Below, piece by piece: positions 8,725-20,363 of a stretch of DNA of 64,000 nt. The notes beneath the pieces were generated by a model, which was not told where the DNA came from, did no database searches, and was given only the letters and a program-made list of their open reading frames with translations. The translations under genes were made by a program, and so were the position numbers. Origin of the DNA: Burkholderia pyrrocinia (lineage in GTDB: Bacteria; Pseudomonadota; Gammaproteobacteria; Burkholderiales; Burkholderiaceae); NCBI RefSeq assembly GCF_003330765.1, contig NZ_CP024902.1, forward strand, positions 1,674,001 through 1,738,000, given 5' to 3'. The stretch's first letter is position 1. Each line of letters starts with the position of its first letter.

Positions 8725-11670
8725 ATGGCGAGTAACAACGTAGCCCAATTTGCCGCGGAACTGAAAATGCCTGCTGGTGTGCTGCTCGAACAGCTGCAGG
8801 CAGCGGGCGTCCAGAAAGCGAGTGAAGACGACGCGCTGTCCGAAACGGACAAGGCGCGTCTGCTCGATCATTTGCGCAAGTCGCACGGCGCAACCGACGG
8901 CGACAAGCGCAAGATCACGCTGACCCGCAAGCATACGTCGGAGATCAAGCAATCTGACGCGACGGGCAAGGCTCGCACCATTCAGGTCGAGGTCCGCAAG
9001 AAGCGCACGTTCGTCAAGCGCGACGAAGTGAGCGACGGTGCGGAACAGGGTCAGGCGCAGGTCGCCGAAGCGGACGACGATGCGGAACTGAAGCGTCGCG
9101 AGGAAGAGGCGCGCCGCGAGGCCGAGCTGCTCGAGAAGCAGGCGCAGGAACTGCGCGAGCGCCAGGAACGCCTCGAGCGCGAGGAAGCCGAACGTCGCGC
9201 CCGCGAGGAAGCGGCCGAAGCCGAGCGCCGTCGCGCCGAGGAAGAAGCGGCGGCGAAGCGTGCCGCGGTCGAAGCCTCTACGGCACAGCAGCAGGCGGCA
9301 GCGCAGCAAGCCGCCGCGGCCGAGCAGGCAGCGACGAGTGCGAAGCCTGCGCAGGACGAAGCGACTGCGCAGTCCGCGCAGGACGAAGCACGCGCAGCCG
9401 CCGAACGTGCGGCGCAGCGCGAAGCGGCGAAGAAGGCTGAAGACGCTGCCCGCGAGGCGGCGGACAAGGCGCGTGCCGAGCAGGAAGAAATTCGCAAGCG
9501 TCGCGAGGCGGCAGAAGCCGAAGCGCGCGCGATCCGCGAAATGATGAACACGCCGCGCAAGGCCATGGTCAAGGCAGTTGAGCCGCCGAAGCCGGTCGAG
9601 CCGCCGAAGCCGGCCGAAGCGAAGGGCACGCTGCACAAGCCAGCGAAGCCCGAAGGCGCGCAGGCGCGTCCGGCTGTGAAGAAGCCGGCCGGTGCTGCAC
9701 CGGCAACGACGCAGGCGCCGGCAGGCGCGGGCGACCGCAACAAGAAGCCGGGCGCAGGCAAGGGCGGCTGGCAGGACGACGCGTCGAAGCGTCGCGGCAT
9801 CAAGACGCGCGGCGACTCGAGCGGCGGCGTCGACCGCGGCTGGCGCGGCGGCCCGAAGGGTCGTGGCCGTCATCAGGACAGCGCATCGTCGTTCCAGGCG
9901 CCGACCGAACCGATCATCCGTGAAGTGCACGTGCCGGAAACCGTTTCGGTTGCCGATCTCGCGCACAAGATGTCGATCAAGGCCTCCGAAGTCATCAAGG
10001 TGATGATGAAGATGGGCCAGATGGTCACGATCAACCAGGTGCTGGACCAGGAAACGGCGATGATCGTCGTCGAGGAACTGGGCCACCGTGCGGTTGCCGC
10101 GAAGCTGGACGATCCGGAAGCGCTGCTCGTCGAAGGCGAAACCGGTACCGATGCGGAGCAACTGCCGCGTCCGCCGGTCGTCACGGTGATGGGTCACGTC
10201 GACCACGGCAAGACCTCGCTGCTCGACCACATCCGCCGCGCGAAGGTTGCCGCAGGCGAAGCGGGCGGCATTACGCAGCACATCGGCGCCTATCACGTCG
10301 ACACGCCGCGCGGCGTCATCACGTTCCTCGATACGCCGGGTCACGAAGCGTTCACGGCAATGCGTGCACGCGGCGCGAAGGCGACCGACATCGTGGTGCT
10401 GGTGGTGGCGGCCGACGACGGCGTGATGCCGCAGACGAAGGAAGCCATCGCCCACGCGAAGGCGGGTGGCGTGCCGATCGTCGTCGCGATCAACAAGATC
10501 GACAAGCCGGATGCGAACCTCGATCGCGTCAAGCAGGAACTGGTCGCGGAAGGTGTCGTGCCGGAAGAATACGGTGGCGATTCGCCGTTCGTGCCGGTGT
10601 CGGCGAAGACGGGCGCGGGTATCGACGATCTGCTCGAGAACTTGCTGCTGCAGGCCGAAGTGCTGGAACTGAAGGCACCGGTCGAAGCGCCGGCCAAGGG
10701 CCTCGTGATCGAAGCGAAGCTCGACAAGGGCAAGGGCCCGGTCGCGACGATCCTCGTGCAGTCCGGTACGCTGAACCGCGGCGATATCGTGCTCGCGGGC
10801 TCGGCCTACGGCCGCGTGCGCGCGATGCTCGACGAGAACGGCAAGCCGACGAAGGAAGCCGGCCCGTCGATCCCGGTCGAAATCCAGGGTCTGTCGGAAG
10901 TGCCGGGCGCGGGCGAGGAAGTGATCGTGCTGCCGGACGAGCGCAAGGCGCGTGAAATCGCACTGTTCCGTCAGGGCAAGTTCCGTGACGTGAAGCTCGC
11001 GAAGCAGCAGGCCGCGAAGCTGGAAAGCATGCTCGAGCAGATGGGCGAAGGCGAAGTGCAGAACCTGCCGCTTATCGTCAAGGCCGACGTGCAGGGCTCG
11101 CAGGAAGCGCTCGTGCAGTCGCTGCTCAAGCTGTCGACCGACGAAGTGCGCGTGCAGATCGTGCACGGCGCGGTGGGCGGCATCAGCGAAAACGACGTCA
11201 ACCTTGCAACGGCGTCGAAGGCCGTCATCATCGGCTTCAACACGCGTGCGGATGCGCAGGCGCGCAAGCTCGCGGAAGCCAATGGCGTCGACATCCGCTA
11301 CTACAACATCATCTATGATGCAGTGGATGAGGTGAAGGCAGCGATGTCGGGCATGCTGGCGCCGGAGAAGCGCGAAGTCATCACCGGTACGGTCGAGGTG
11401 CGCCAGGTCTTCAAGGTGCCGAAGATCGGCACGGTCGCTGGCTGTATGGTGACGGACGGTATCGTCAAGCGCTCGTCGTCGGTTCGCGTGCTGCGCAACA
11501 ACGTCGTGATCTTCACGGGCGAACTCGAATCGCTGAAGCGCTTCAAGGACGACGTGAAGGAAGTGAAGCAAGGCTTCGAGTGCGGTATGTCGGTGAAGAA
11601 CTTCAACGACGTCATCGAAGGCGACCAGTTCGAAGTCTTCGAAGTGACCGAAGTCGCGCGTACGTTGTAA
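8725..11670 (+). CDS. infB: Translation initiation factor IF-2
   Basis: IF-2 is the GTPase that places initiator tRNA on the ribosome. The protein has 981 residues. It starts with the IF2N domain (residues 1-55), followed by a long charged Glu/Arg/Ala coiled region (about 100-290) and a Lys/Pro/Gly linker. A second IF2N-like domain lies around 395-445. The G domain begins with G490HVDHGKTSL, with DTPGHE and N590KID downstream, followed by domains II-IV. It follows nusA by 91 bp in the same operon. The N-terminal extension is the usual long proteobacterial form. Confidence 0.97.
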   Translation: MASNNVAQFAAELKMPAGVLLEQLQAAGVQKASEDDALSETDKARLLDHLRKSHGATDGDKRKITLTRKHTSEIKQSDATGKARTIQVEVRKKRTFVKRDEVSDGAEQGQAQVAEADDDAELKRREEEARREAELLEKQAQELRERQERLEREEAERRAREEAAEAERRRAEEEAAAKRAAVEASTAQQQAAAQQAAAAEQAATSAKPAQDEATAQSAQDEARAAAERAAQREAAKKAEDAAREAADKARAEQEEIRKRREAAEAEARAIREMMNTPRKAMVKAVEPPKPVEPPKPAEAKGTLHKPAKPEGAQARPAVKKPAGAAPATTQAPAGAGDRNKKPGAGKGGWQDDASKRRGIKTRGDSSGGVDRGWRGGPKGRGRHQDSASSFQAPTEPIIREVHVPETVSVADLAHKMSIKASEVIKVMMKMGQMVTINQVLDQETAMIVVEELGHRAVAAKLDDPEALLVEGETGTDAEQLPRPPVVTVMGHVDHGKTSLLDHIRRAKVAAGEAGGITQHIGAYHVDTPRGVITFLDTPGHEAFTAMRARGAKATDIVVLVVAADDGVMPQTKEAIAHAKAGGVPIVVAINKIDKPDANLDRVKQELVAEGVVPEEYGGDSPFVPVSAKTGAGIDDLLENLLLQAEVLELKAPVEAPAKGLVIEAKLDKGKGPVATILVQSGTLNRGDIVLAGSAYGRVRAMLDENGKPTKEAGPSIPVEIQGLSEVPGAGEEVIVLPDERKAREIALFRQGKFRDVKLAKQQAAKLESMLEQMGEGEVQNLPLIVKADVQGSQEALVQSLLKLSTDEVRVQIVHGAVGGISENDVNLATASKAVIIGFNTRADAQARKLAEANGVDIRYYNIIYDAVDEVKAAMSGMLAPEKREVITGTVEVRQVFKVPKIGTVAGCMVTDGIVKRSSSVRVLRNNVVIFTGELESLKRFKDDVKEVKQGFECGMSVKNFNDVIEGDQFEVFEVTEVARTL

Positions 11671-11687
11671 TCGTCGCGCATCGGCTC

Positions 11688-11725
11688 ATGGGCGGGGCAG
11701 GCTTGAGCCTGTCCCGCCCATTTTC
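11688..11725 (+). terminator. Stem-loop after infB
   Basis: A 16-bp stem with one G-U pair (arms 11688-11703 and 11706-11721) has a TG loop and a short TTTTC tail. The T tract is weak, so it may be partial termination or an RNA-stabilising hairpin within the nusA-infB-rbfA-truB operon rather than a full stop. Confidence 0.5.
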
Positions 11726-11778
11726 ATGGTGGCGTGCCAACAACGGCCGCCGCTTTATCCTCGGATCACGGATCGATC

Positions 11779-12177
11779 ATGTCCAGGAAACGTACTTCCC
11801 CCAATCGCAACGTTCAGATCGCCGACCAGATACAGCGCGATCTGTCCGAACTCATCATGCGCGAGGTCAAAGACCCGCGCATCGGCATCGTGACCATCCA
11901 GAGCGTGGAGCTCACGCCGGACTACGCGCACGCGAAGATCTACTTCACGGCGCTTACCGGCGATCCGGCCAAGACGCAGGAGGCGCTGAACCACGCGTCG
12001 GGTCACTTGCACAACCTGCTGTTCAAGCGCCTGCACATTCATACGGTGCCGACGCTGCATTTCCACTACGACCAGACGATCGAGAAGGCCGTGGAGATGT
12101 CGCGTCTGATCAAGGAAGCGAACTCGACGCGCGCGAAGGACGACGACGAGGCCGACGCGCCCACCAAGGACGACTGA
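11779..12177 (+). CDS. rbfA: Ribosome-binding factor A
   Basis: RbfA (132 residues) is a KH-type factor for 16S rRNA processing and cold adaptation. The segments [18 protein letters not shown] and [29 protein letters not shown] are family hallmarks. The ATG at 11779 is chosen because family members begin with a basic M-S-K/R-K-R start; an upstream in-frame ATG at 11734 would add 15 residues unlike the family. The last 20 residues are acidic. truB begins 13 bp downstream. Confidence 0.94.
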   Translation: MSRKRTSPNRNVQIADQIQRDLSELIMREVKDPRIGIVTIQSVELTPDYAHAKIYFTALTGDPAKTQEALNHASGHLHNLLFKRLHIHTVPTLHFHYDQTIEKAVEMSRLIKEANSTRAKDDDEADAPTKDD

Positions 12178-12190
12178 ACTCGACCGGCCT

Positions 12191-13123
12191 ATGACGACTG
12201 CAGCATCCCAACGTCCGCGCGTGCCCCGGCGCCCGCTGGACGGCGTCCTCCTGCTCGACAAGCCGGTCGGCCTGTCGAGCAACGATGCGCTGATTCGCGC
12301 GAAGCGCCTGCTGCTCGCAAAGAAAGCCGGTCACACCGGTACGCTCGATCCACTGGCCTCGGGCCTGCTGCCGCTGTGCTTCGGCGAGGCGACGAAGTTC
12401 TCGCAGGATCTGCTCGAGGCCGACAAGACCTACGAAGCGACGATGCGTCTCGGCCTGCGCACGGCCACCGGCGATGCGGAAGGCGAAGTGATCGACACGC
12501 GGCCCGTCGAATGCGACCGGGCAGCGGTGGAGGCCGCGCTAGTGCGCTTCACCGGCGAGATCGTGCAGGTGCCGCCGATGTATTCGGCGCTCAAGCGCGA
12601 CGGCAAGCCGCTGTACGAATATGCGCGCGCGGGCCAGACCGTCGAGCGCGAGGGCCGCAACGTGACGATCCATGTGCTCGACCTGCTCGCCTGCGCGCTG
12701 CCCGACGTGACGTTTCGCGTGACCTGCAGCAAGGGCACTTATGTGCGCACGCTGGCGGAAGATATCGGCGAGGCGCTGGGTTGCGGTGCGCATCTGACGA
12801 TGCTGCGCCGCACGGGCGTCGGCGCGCTGACGCTCGAGCATGCGGTGACGCTCGATGCACTGTCGGACGCCGACGAATCGGCGCGCGATGCATGGCTCCA
12901 GCCGGTCGATGCATTGTTGTCGACGTTTCCGGCCGTTCGGCTCGACGACGCGAGCGCGAAGCGGTTCCTGCACGGCCAGCGTCTGCCGCTGTCGGAGCTC
13001 GGGCCGATCGACGCGGCCGACGGCGAGCGCGTGCGTGTCTACGACGCAACGCGGCTGCTCGGCGTGGCGCGCAAGGCGAATGGCGTGCTCGCACCGGAGC
13101 GGCTCGTCGTGACGGCTGCATGA
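12191..13123 (+). CDS. truB: tRNA pseudouridine-55 synthase TruB
   Basis: TruB makes pseudouridine 55 in the T loop of tRNAs. At 310 residues it is normal length. The motif GHTGTLDPLASGLLPLC contains the catalytic Asp53. Further family segments are DKTYEATMRLG, PPMYSALKRDGKPLYEYAR and CSKGTYVRTLAEDIG. It is the last gene of the rimP-nusA-infB-rbfA-truB block and ends just before a strong bidirectional terminator. Confidence 0.96.
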   Translation: MTTAASQRPRVPRRPLDGVLLLDKPVGLSSNDALIRAKRLLLAKKAGHTGTLDPLASGLLPLCFGEATKFSQDLLEADKTYEATMRLGLRTATGDAEGEVIDTRPVECDRAAVEAALVRFTGEIVQVPPMYSALKRDGKPLYEYARAGQTVEREGRNVTIHVLDLLACALPDVTFRVTCSKGTYVRTLAEDIGEALGCGAHLTMLRRTGVGALTLEHAVTLDALSDADESARDAWLQPVDALLSTFPAVRLDDASAKRFLHGQRLPLSELGPIDAADGERVRVYDATRLLGVARKANGVLAPERLVVTAA

Positions 13124-13155
13124 TGCTGCGGCGCGAGCGCGCCGTCGGAGCAACA

Positions 13156-13189
13156 AAAAGCCCGGTCGATTTCGACCGGGCTTTTGTTT
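13156..13189. terminator. Bidirectional intrinsic terminator between truB and the efflux operon
   Basis: Arms AAAAGCCCGGTCGA (13156-13169) and TCGACCGGGCTTTT (13172-13185) form a 14-bp stem, followed by GTTT on the plus strand. On the minus strand the run TTTTGTTG follows. It separates the convergent truB and emrB genes and can serve both. Confidence 0.85.
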
Positions 13190-13219
13190 GGCGCGCCGTA
13201 GCGCGGTGCCGGGTGGCGC

Positions 13220-14779
13220 TTAGTGCGCCGCCGACGCCGCCGCACCGGCATCGCCGCCGCCCGCGCGTTCAGGCTTGGTAATCCAGATCAGCCCGATCAG
13301 CAGCACGAAGATCATCGCCGAGATGTAGAACAGGTCGTTCACGCCGAGCTGCGCGGCCTGTTGCGTGGCCAGGTTGTTGATGAGGCCATGCGCCTGGTTC
13401 TGCGTCAGCCCGAGGTTGCCCATCTGCGTGACGGCCTGGTTGAACGTCGGGTTGTACACGTTCGTCTGCTCGACCAGTTGCGCGTGATGGAAGTTGTTGC
13501 GGTGATCCCACGCGGTCTGGAAGATCGACGTGCCGATGCCGCCGCACATGATCCGCACGAAGTTCGACAGGCCGGAAGCCGCGGGAATGCGGTGGCCGGG
13601 CAGGCCGGACAACGTGATCGACACGAGCGGGATGAAGAAGCCGGCCATCGCGATACCCTGCACGAGCGTCGGCAACGTCAGCGACCATTCGTCCACACCC
13701 GTCGTGTAGCGCGATCGCATCCAGAAGCACAGCGCGAATATGAGGAACGCGGCGGTCGCGATGTAGCGCGGATCGGTGCGCGGCAGGAACTTGCCGGTCA
13801 GCGGCGACAGCAGGATCGCGAACAGCCCGACCGGCGCCATCACGAGGCCGGCGTCGGTCGCCGTGTAGCCGATCTGGGTCTGCAGCCACAGCGGCAGCAG
13901 CACGAGGTTGCCGAAGTAGAGCCCGTAACCGACCGCCAGCGCGATCGTGCCGCCCGTGAAGTTGCGCATGCGGAACAGCGACAGGTCGACGACGGGGTGC
14001 TCGGCGGTCAGTTCCCAGATCACGAAGAACGCGAACGAGATGATCGCGATCAGCGCGAGCGCGACGATCGTCGTCGATGCAAACCAGTCCAGATCCTTGC
14101 CCTTGTCGAGCATGATCTGCAGCGAGCCGACCCATAGCACGAGCAGCGCAAGGCCGACGCCGTCGATCGGCGCGCGGCGCACGGTCGATTCGCGCGTGCG
14201 ATAGATCGACCACGTGGCGAGCGCGGCGGCGATGCCGACCGGGATGTTCACGTAGAAGATCCACGGCCACGAGTAGTTGTCCGAGATCCAGCCGCCGAGA
14301 ATCGGGCCCGCGACCGGCGCGATCAGCGTGGTCATCGACCACAGCGCGAGCGCCATCGGCGCCTTCGCGCGTGGATAGCTCGACAGCAGCAGCGATTGCG
14401 ACAGCGGGATCATCGGACCTGCGACCGCGCCCTGCAGCACGCGCGACGCGAGCAGGAACGGCAGCGTCGGCGCGAGCCCGCACATCCATGACGAAATGAC
14501 GAACAGGATGATCGACGCGAGAAACAGGCGGACCTGCCCGAAGCGGTCGGTCAGCCAGCCCGTCAGCGGCACCGAGATCGCATTCGCGACCGCGAACGAC
14601 GTGATGACCCACGTGCCCTGGTCGGACGACACGCCGAGGTCGCCCGAGATGGTGGGGATCGCGACGTTCGCGATGGACGTGTCGAGCACGTTCATGAACA
14701 CCGCGAGCGATACCGCGATCGTCCCGAGGACGAGTTGCCCGCCCTGCAAGGGCGGGTAGGAGGCAGGAGCCTGTGCCAT
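13220..14779 (-). CDS. emrB: DHA2-family (EmrB/QacA) multidrug efflux permease
   Basis: This inner-membrane proton antiporter exports drugs through the EmrA and outer-membrane partners encoded just upstream. The 519 residues give about 14 hydrophobic segments, as in DHA2 transporters. Visible motifs are NVLDTSIANVAIPTISGDLG in helix 1, GWLTDRFGQVRLF (the A-type loop motif), and the GPILGGWISDNYSWPWIFYV antiporter motif in helix 5. A Gly/Ala tail ends the protein. It is the last gene of a four-gene minus-strand operon (marR, outer-membrane factor, emrA, emrB), starting 28 bp after emrA. Confidence 0.92.
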   Translation of the reverse strand: MAQAPASYPPLQGGQLVLGTIAVSLAVFMNVLDTSIANVAIPTISGDLGVSSDQGTWVITSFAVANAISVPLTGWLTDRFGQVRLFLASIILFVISSWMCGLAPTLPFLLASRVLQGAVAGPMIPLSQSLLLSSYPRAKAPMALALWSMTTLIAPVAGPILGGWISDNYSWPWIFYVNIPVGIAAALATWSIYRTRESTVRRAPIDGVGLALLVLWVGSLQIMLDKGKDLDWFASTTIVALALIAIISFAFFVIWELTAEHPVVDLSLFRMRNFTGGTIALAVGYGLYFGNLVLLPLWLQTQIGYTATDAGLVMAPVGLFAILLSPLTGKFLPRTDPRYIATAAFLIFALCFWMRSRYTTGVDEWSLTLPTLVQGIAMAGFFIPLVSITLSGLPGHRIPAASGLSNFVRIMCGGIGTSIFQTAWDHRNNFHHAQLVEQTNVYNPTFNQAVTQMGNLGLTQNQAHGLINNLATQQAAQLGVNDLFYISAMIFVLLIGLIWITKPERAGGGDAGAAASAAH

Positions 14780-14807
14780 GTCGGTTGTCTTTCCGGAGTC
14801 GGAACGG

Positions 14808-16025
14808 TTACATCATTTTCGCGGCGCTGCTCTGCTTTGCCGCGGCCGGTGCCGACGCATTGCTGCCCGTGTTCTCGGCGATGATGCGCGCGATTTCGGC
14901 GTCGGCTTCGTCGCCGTACTTCGCGAACACGTTGGTCTCGTAGACGGTGTTCGGTGCGTTGACGAGCTGGTCGCCGCGTTCGTCCTTGATGTCCACGTCG
15001 ACCTGCATCGACAGGCCGATGCGCAGCGGATGCTTGTCGAGATCCTTCGGGTCGAGCTCGATACGCACCGGCAGGCGCTGCACGACCTTGATCCAGTTGC
15101 CGGTTGCATTCTGCGCCGGCAGCAGCGAGAACGCCGAGCCCGTGCCGGCCGAGAAGCCGATGACCTTGCCGTGGTAGGCGACCGACGAGCCGTAGATGTC
15201 GGCCGTCAGCTCGACCGGCTGGCCGATGCGCATGTGCTTGAGCTGGACTTCCTTGAAGTTCGCGTCGACCCAGACGGCATTCAGCGGCACCACCGACATC
15301 AGCGGCGTGCCGGGCGACACGCGCTGGCCGACCTGCACCGAGCGCTTCGCGACGTAGCCCGTAACAGGCGCCGGCAGCACGTTGCGCGCGTTCGTGAGAT
15401 ACGCGTCGCGAACCTTCGCGGCGGCGGCCATCACGTTCGGGTGCGACGCGATCGTCGTGTTCGCGGTCAGCGCGCGATTCGACGCCAGCTGCTGCTGCGA
15501 GGCGTCGAGCGATGCCTGGGCGGCGCGCACGGCGTCACGTGCGTGCGAGATCTCTTCCTGTGACACGGCACCCGTCTGTGCGACGGCCACACGGCGACGC
15601 AGGTCGTCCTGGGCCTTCGACAGGTCGGACTGGCGCAGTGCGACCTGCGCGCGGTACTGGTCGTCGTTGACGAACAGGCCGCGTACCTGGCGCACCGTCT
15701 GCGCGAGGTTGGCTTCCGCCTGCTGCAGCGAGACCTGCGAATCGGCCGGGTCGAGCACGACCAGCGGGTCGCCGGCCTTGACCGTCTGCGTATCGTCGGC
15801 CTTCACGGCAATCACGGTGCCGGTGACCTGCGGCGTGATCTGCACGACGTTGCCGTTCACGTACGCATCGTCGGTCCCTTCATGGAAGCGGGCGACGAGG
15901 AAGTAGTACAGGCCGTACGCGATGGCCGCGATCACGATGACCGCGACGAGCAGCGTCATCATCCGTTTGCGCTTCCCGTTGTTCTGCGACTGTGCGCTGG
16001 CGGCGTTTTGTTGAGGGTCGCTCAT
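14808..16025 (-). CDS. emrA: EmrA/HlyD-family membrane fusion protein
   Basis: This periplasmic adaptor links the EmrB permease to the outer-membrane channel. Of 405 residues, a cytoplasmic basic start (GKRKR) is followed by one membrane segment (about 22-44). Then come the EGTDDAYVNGNVVQITPQVTG start of the barrel-sandwich domain, a coiled-coil hairpin (about 95-210) and beta-barrel regions such as PVTGYVAKRSVQVGQRVSPG. The Ala/Lys-rich C terminus is low complexity. It is tightly spaced between the outer-membrane factor (52 bp) and emrB (28 bp). Confidence 0.92.
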   Translation of the reverse strand: MSDPQQNAASAQSQNNGKRKRMMTLLVAVIVIAAIAYGLYYFLVARFHEGTDDAYVNGNVVQITPQVTGTVIAVKADDTQTVKAGDPLVVLDPADSQVSLQQAEANLAQTVRQVRGLFVNDDQYRAQVALRQSDLSKAQDDLRRRVAVAQTGAVSQEEISHARDAVRAAQASLDASQQQLASNRALTANTTIASHPNVMAAAAKVRDAYLTNARNVLPAPVTGYVAKRSVQVGQRVSPGTPLMSVVPLNAVWVDANFKEVQLKHMRIGQPVELTADIYGSSVAYHGKVIGFSAGTGSAFSLLPAQNATGNWIKVVQRLPVRIELDPKDLDKHPLRIGLSMQVDVDIKDERGDQLVNAPNTVYETNVFAKYGDEADAEIARIIAENTGSNASAPAAAKQSSAAKMM

Positions 16026-16077
16026 GGCGATTTTCTCCGTCCGTTATTTCGAGTGTCTGCGTAGTGGTGGCGCCGGA

Positions 16078-17574
16078 TCAGTTGGCGGCCTGTTTGGTCG
16101 GCTTGTCGGCGTCGGGCGCGGCGAGCGGCGTGCCGGTCGCGTCGAACCCGCCGCCCAGCGCCTTGATCAGCGCGAGCTGCATGTCGCGTCGGCGCATCTT
16201 CAGGTTGGTCACCGTCTGCTCCGATGCGAGGCGGTTGCTGTCCGCGGTCAGCACCTGCAGTTGCGGCGACAGGCCGGCCTTGTAGCGGATCACGGCGAGA
16301 TCGTACGCGCGCGTCGACGCGTCGAGCGCGCGCTGCGCGTCGCCCATCTGGCGATCGACCGCGCGGATCGACGCGACCTGCGTCGCAACGTCGTTCAGCG
16401 CGCTGATCAGCGTCTGGTTGTAGTTCGCCACCGACAGGTCGAAGTCCGCGTAACGACCCTTGAGCTGGGCGCGCAGCGCGCCGGCGTCGAAGATCGGCAG
16501 GTGGATCGCCGGGCCGAACTGCGCCTGGCGGCTCGCGAAGTTCAGGAATTTGCCCCAGCCGAACGCATCGAAGCCGAAGCCGGCCGCGAGGTTCACGTCG
16601 GGGTAGAACTCGGCCTTCGCTTCCTTCACGTCGTGCATCGCGGCCTCGACCTGCCAGCGCGCGGCGACGATGTCGGGGCGGCGCGAGACGAGATCGGCCG
16701 GCAGGTTGCCGGGCAGCGCGACGTCGCCGCTCGGGCTCACCACGGGCGCCGCGATCTGCAGCCCGCGATCCGGACCCTTGCCGAGCAGTGCGGCGAGCTG
16801 GTAGCGCACCGTCGTGATCTGGCCGTCCAGATCCGACAGCGAAGCCTGGGTCGTCGCGATATTGCCGCGGGCCGTCTGGCGTTCGACGTTGGTGTCGAGG
16901 CCGGCCGACACGCGGCCGTCGGTGATCTTGCCGACCGTCTCGCGGTTGGCGATCTCGCGTTGCGCGATATCGCGCAGCGCATAGAGCTGCGCGAGCGAGT
17001 TATAGGTGCGCGCGACCGACGACGCGAGCGTGATGCGCGCCTGCTGCATGTCGGCTTCGGCCGCCTTTTCCTGCGACACGGCGGTGTGCAGGCGTTCGCG
17101 GTTCTTGCCCCACAGGTCGAGCTCCCACGATGCACTCGCGAGCGCGTTGTTCTCGCTGTACCACTGGCCACCGTACGGGGGCGGGAACAGCGCGTTCGAC
17201 GAATACAGCTCGCGCGTCCACGAGTAGCTGGCCTCGGCCTTCGGCAGCAGGTTCGAACGCGACGATTCGATGTACGACGACGCTTTCGCGATGCGCGCCT
17301 GCGCCTGCGCGATCGACGGATTGCCCTGAAGGGCTTCGTCGATCAGTTTCGGCAGTTGCGGATCGCCGAACTGGCTTGCCCAGTCGAGCGCCGGCCACTG
17401 GCCGCCCTGGGCCGGCAGGCTCTGGGCGGATTCGAATTGCGACGCGGGGGCGATCTGCTTGTCGCTCTTGATGCCGATGTAGTTCGCGCAGCCCGTCAGC
17501 GCCAGTGCGGCGACCGCGGCGGCGACGGCGGCGCGGCACGACCCGGTGCGCACGGACAACGGGGAGGATTTCAT
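16078..17574 (-). CDS. NodT-family outer-membrane efflux lipoprotein
   Basis: This TolC-like channel completes the tripartite pump. The start at 17574 gives 498 residues with a lipoprotein signal peptide ending in LTGC, so Cys29 should be lipidated. A start at 17610 would place the signal peptide internally. Two outer-membrane-efflux repeats cover about 75-275 and 290-480, and contain the coiled segments typical of the family (RITLASSVARTYNSLAQL; VANYNQTLISALNDVATQVASIR). It is the second gene of the efflux operon, 87 bp after the MarR gene. Confidence 0.9.
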   Translation of the reverse strand: MKSSPLSVRTGSCRAAVAAAVAALALTGCANYIGIKSDKQIAPASQFESAQSLPAQGGQWPALDWASQFGDPQLPKLIDEALQGNPSIAQAQARIAKASSYIESSRSNLLPKAEASYSWTRELYSSNALFPPPYGGQWYSENNALASASWELDLWGKNRERLHTAVSQEKAAEADMQQARITLASSVARTYNSLAQLYALRDIAQREIANRETVGKITDGRVSAGLDTNVERQTARGNIATTQASLSDLDGQITTVRYQLAALLGKGPDRGLQIAAPVVSPSGDVALPGNLPADLVSRRPDIVAARWQVEAAMHDVKEAKAEFYPDVNLAAGFGFDAFGWGKFLNFASRQAQFGPAIHLPIFDAGALRAQLKGRYADFDLSVANYNQTLISALNDVATQVASIRAVDRQMGDAQRALDASTRAYDLAVIRYKAGLSPQLQVLTADSNRLASEQTVTNLKMRRRDMQLALIKALGGGFDATGTPLAAPDADKPTKQAAN

Positions 17575-17654
17575 CGCGCTGACCCCTGACTCGGAATGAA
17601 TGATGGACACTGCAAGGATTTCCTTACATTAATCTGTCAAAAGTAATTGTTATG

Positions 17655-17699
17655 GCAACTATTACGCGATGCTACCGCCGGCCGTCTCGCAATAGTTGC
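17655..17699. repeat. Inverted repeat spanning the end of the marR gene
   Basis: GCAACTATT (17655-17663) and its complement AATAGTTGC (17691-17699) flank a 27-bp spacer that contains the marR stop codon. The same GCAATAGTTG sequence is found in the marR promoter at 18167-18176, so these may be regulator-binding half-sites or an RNA hairpin between the regulator and pump genes. Confidence 0.4.
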
Positions 17700-18153
17700 T
17701 GAGAATGCGGCGCAGCATGCTCTTCAGGAACCCGACTTCTTCCGGCGTAAACCCGTCCAGCACCTGGTCGAGCACGCTGCGGAAAATGGGTGGCAGCCGC
17801 TCGGCAAGCGCGCGGCCTTCGTCGGTCAGTTCGAGGCGCACGACGCGCCGATCCTCGATGCTGCGGACACGGGACAGCAGGCCGCGTTTTTCGACCCGGT
17901 CGAGCAGGCGCGTGACCGCGCTCGCGTCGATCCCGTATTCGCGCGCGAGCTCGGCGGCCGTCGAGCACTTGCCGACCGCGATCATGAACAGCATGCTCGC
18001 CTGCGTACCCGTGATGCCGAGCTCTTCCTGCGTGCGTTGCGTGACGAGGTTGGTCATCACCGACTTCACGCGCGACATCAGATAACCGACGCTGTCGTTC
18101 ATCTGGTACGAAGACAGCGGCGAAACGGGCGGTTGGGTAGAAGAATCCGACAT
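17662..18153 (-). CDS. MarR family transcriptional regulator of the efflux operon
   Basis: This 163-residue winged-helix regulator has the MarR pattern: LVTQRTQEELGITGTQASMLFMIA, then recognition helix ELAREYGIDASAVTRLLDRVEKRGLLSR, and the wing SIEDRRVVRLELTDEGRAL. The start at 18153 (MSDSSTQ) is preferred; a start at 18216 would overlap the promoter elements. It heads the marR-OMF-emrA-emrB operon and is probably its ligand-relieved repressor, like E. coli EmrR, by inference from position. Confidence 0.88.
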   Translation of the reverse strand: MSDSSTQPPVSPLSSYQMNDSVGYLMSRVKSVMTNLVTQRTQEELGITGTQASMLFMIAVGKCSTAAELAREYGIDASAVTRLLDRVEKRGLLSRVRSIEDRRVVRLELTDEGRALAERLPPIFRSVLDQVLDGFTPEEVGFLKSMLRRILSNYCETAGGSIA

Positions 18154-18171
18154 AAAACCCTGAAGCTGCAA

Positions 18172-18217
18172 TAGTTGACTAGGCAGCAGTATAGGCACAA
18201 TTGTTTGCCGCGGCAAA
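18172..18217 (-). promoter_or_regulatory. Efflux operon promoter with two palindromic operator candidates
   Basis: On the minus strand, a -35 TTGCCG (18211-18216) and a -10 TATACT (18188-18193) have a 17-bp spacer. A perfect 14-bp palindrome TTTGCCGCGGCAAA (18204-18217) overlaps the -35 box, and TAGTTGACTA (18172-18181), a 4-bp inverted repeat, lies near the expected transcription start. These positions suit repression by the MarR protein encoded downstream; binding is inferred. Confidence 0.6.
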
Positions 18218-18388
18218 TGTTAATCGAACGGCAAAGGGTGCGCTTCGCATGGCGAAAATCCCTTGTCTTCATAAGGTTTTTCATGCCTGCCGGCAGCAGT
18301 CCTTCGGTCGGTTTGCCCGTTCGAGGGGAGGGCGGGCAGGCCCGGTTTGTTGCGTTGCAACGTGCCGTCAGCTCTCGCCATTCGCACG

Positions 18389-18397
18389 TGCTATAAT
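18389..18397 (+). promoter_or_regulatory. Extended -10 promoter of typA
   Basis: TGCTATAAT (18389-18397) is a perfect -10 box with the extended TGN element, 83 bp upstream of typA. No good -35 hexamer is seen at 16-18 bp, which fits an extended -10 promoter. Confidence 0.55.
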
Positions 18398-18479
18398 TTG
18401 TGGCTTCCAAGCTGCTAACGCGCACGCACGTGTCGAACGAGCGTGCGCGTTTGCGCGTTAAAACGATTTCCAGGTTTCT

Positions 18480-20306
<1,827 letters not shown>

Positions 20307-20337
20307 GCGTTTCGACCGGTCTCCCTGCATGACGGAA

Positions 20338-20363
20338 AAGGCTGCCTCGGGGCGGCCTTTTTT
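20338..20363 (+). terminator. Intrinsic terminator of typA
   Basis: AAGGCTGCC (20338-20346) and GGCGGCCTT (20351-20359), with one G-U pair, close a TCGG tetraloop followed by a run of six T residues. It begins 32 bp after the typA stop. Confidence 0.8.

Noticed and set aside
8686..11571. Long minus-strand frame opposite infB
   Set aside because: It is an antisense shadow of infB; the sequence is His/Arg/Leu-rich with no recognisable domain or ribosome site.
13223..14137. Plus-strand frame opposite emrB
   Set aside because: Arg/His-rich shadow without family similarity; the MFS permease on the minus strand is unambiguous.
18204..18217. Palindrome as a terminator of an upstream gene
   Set aside because: It lacks a T tract and overlaps a good -35 box, so an operator is the simpler reading.
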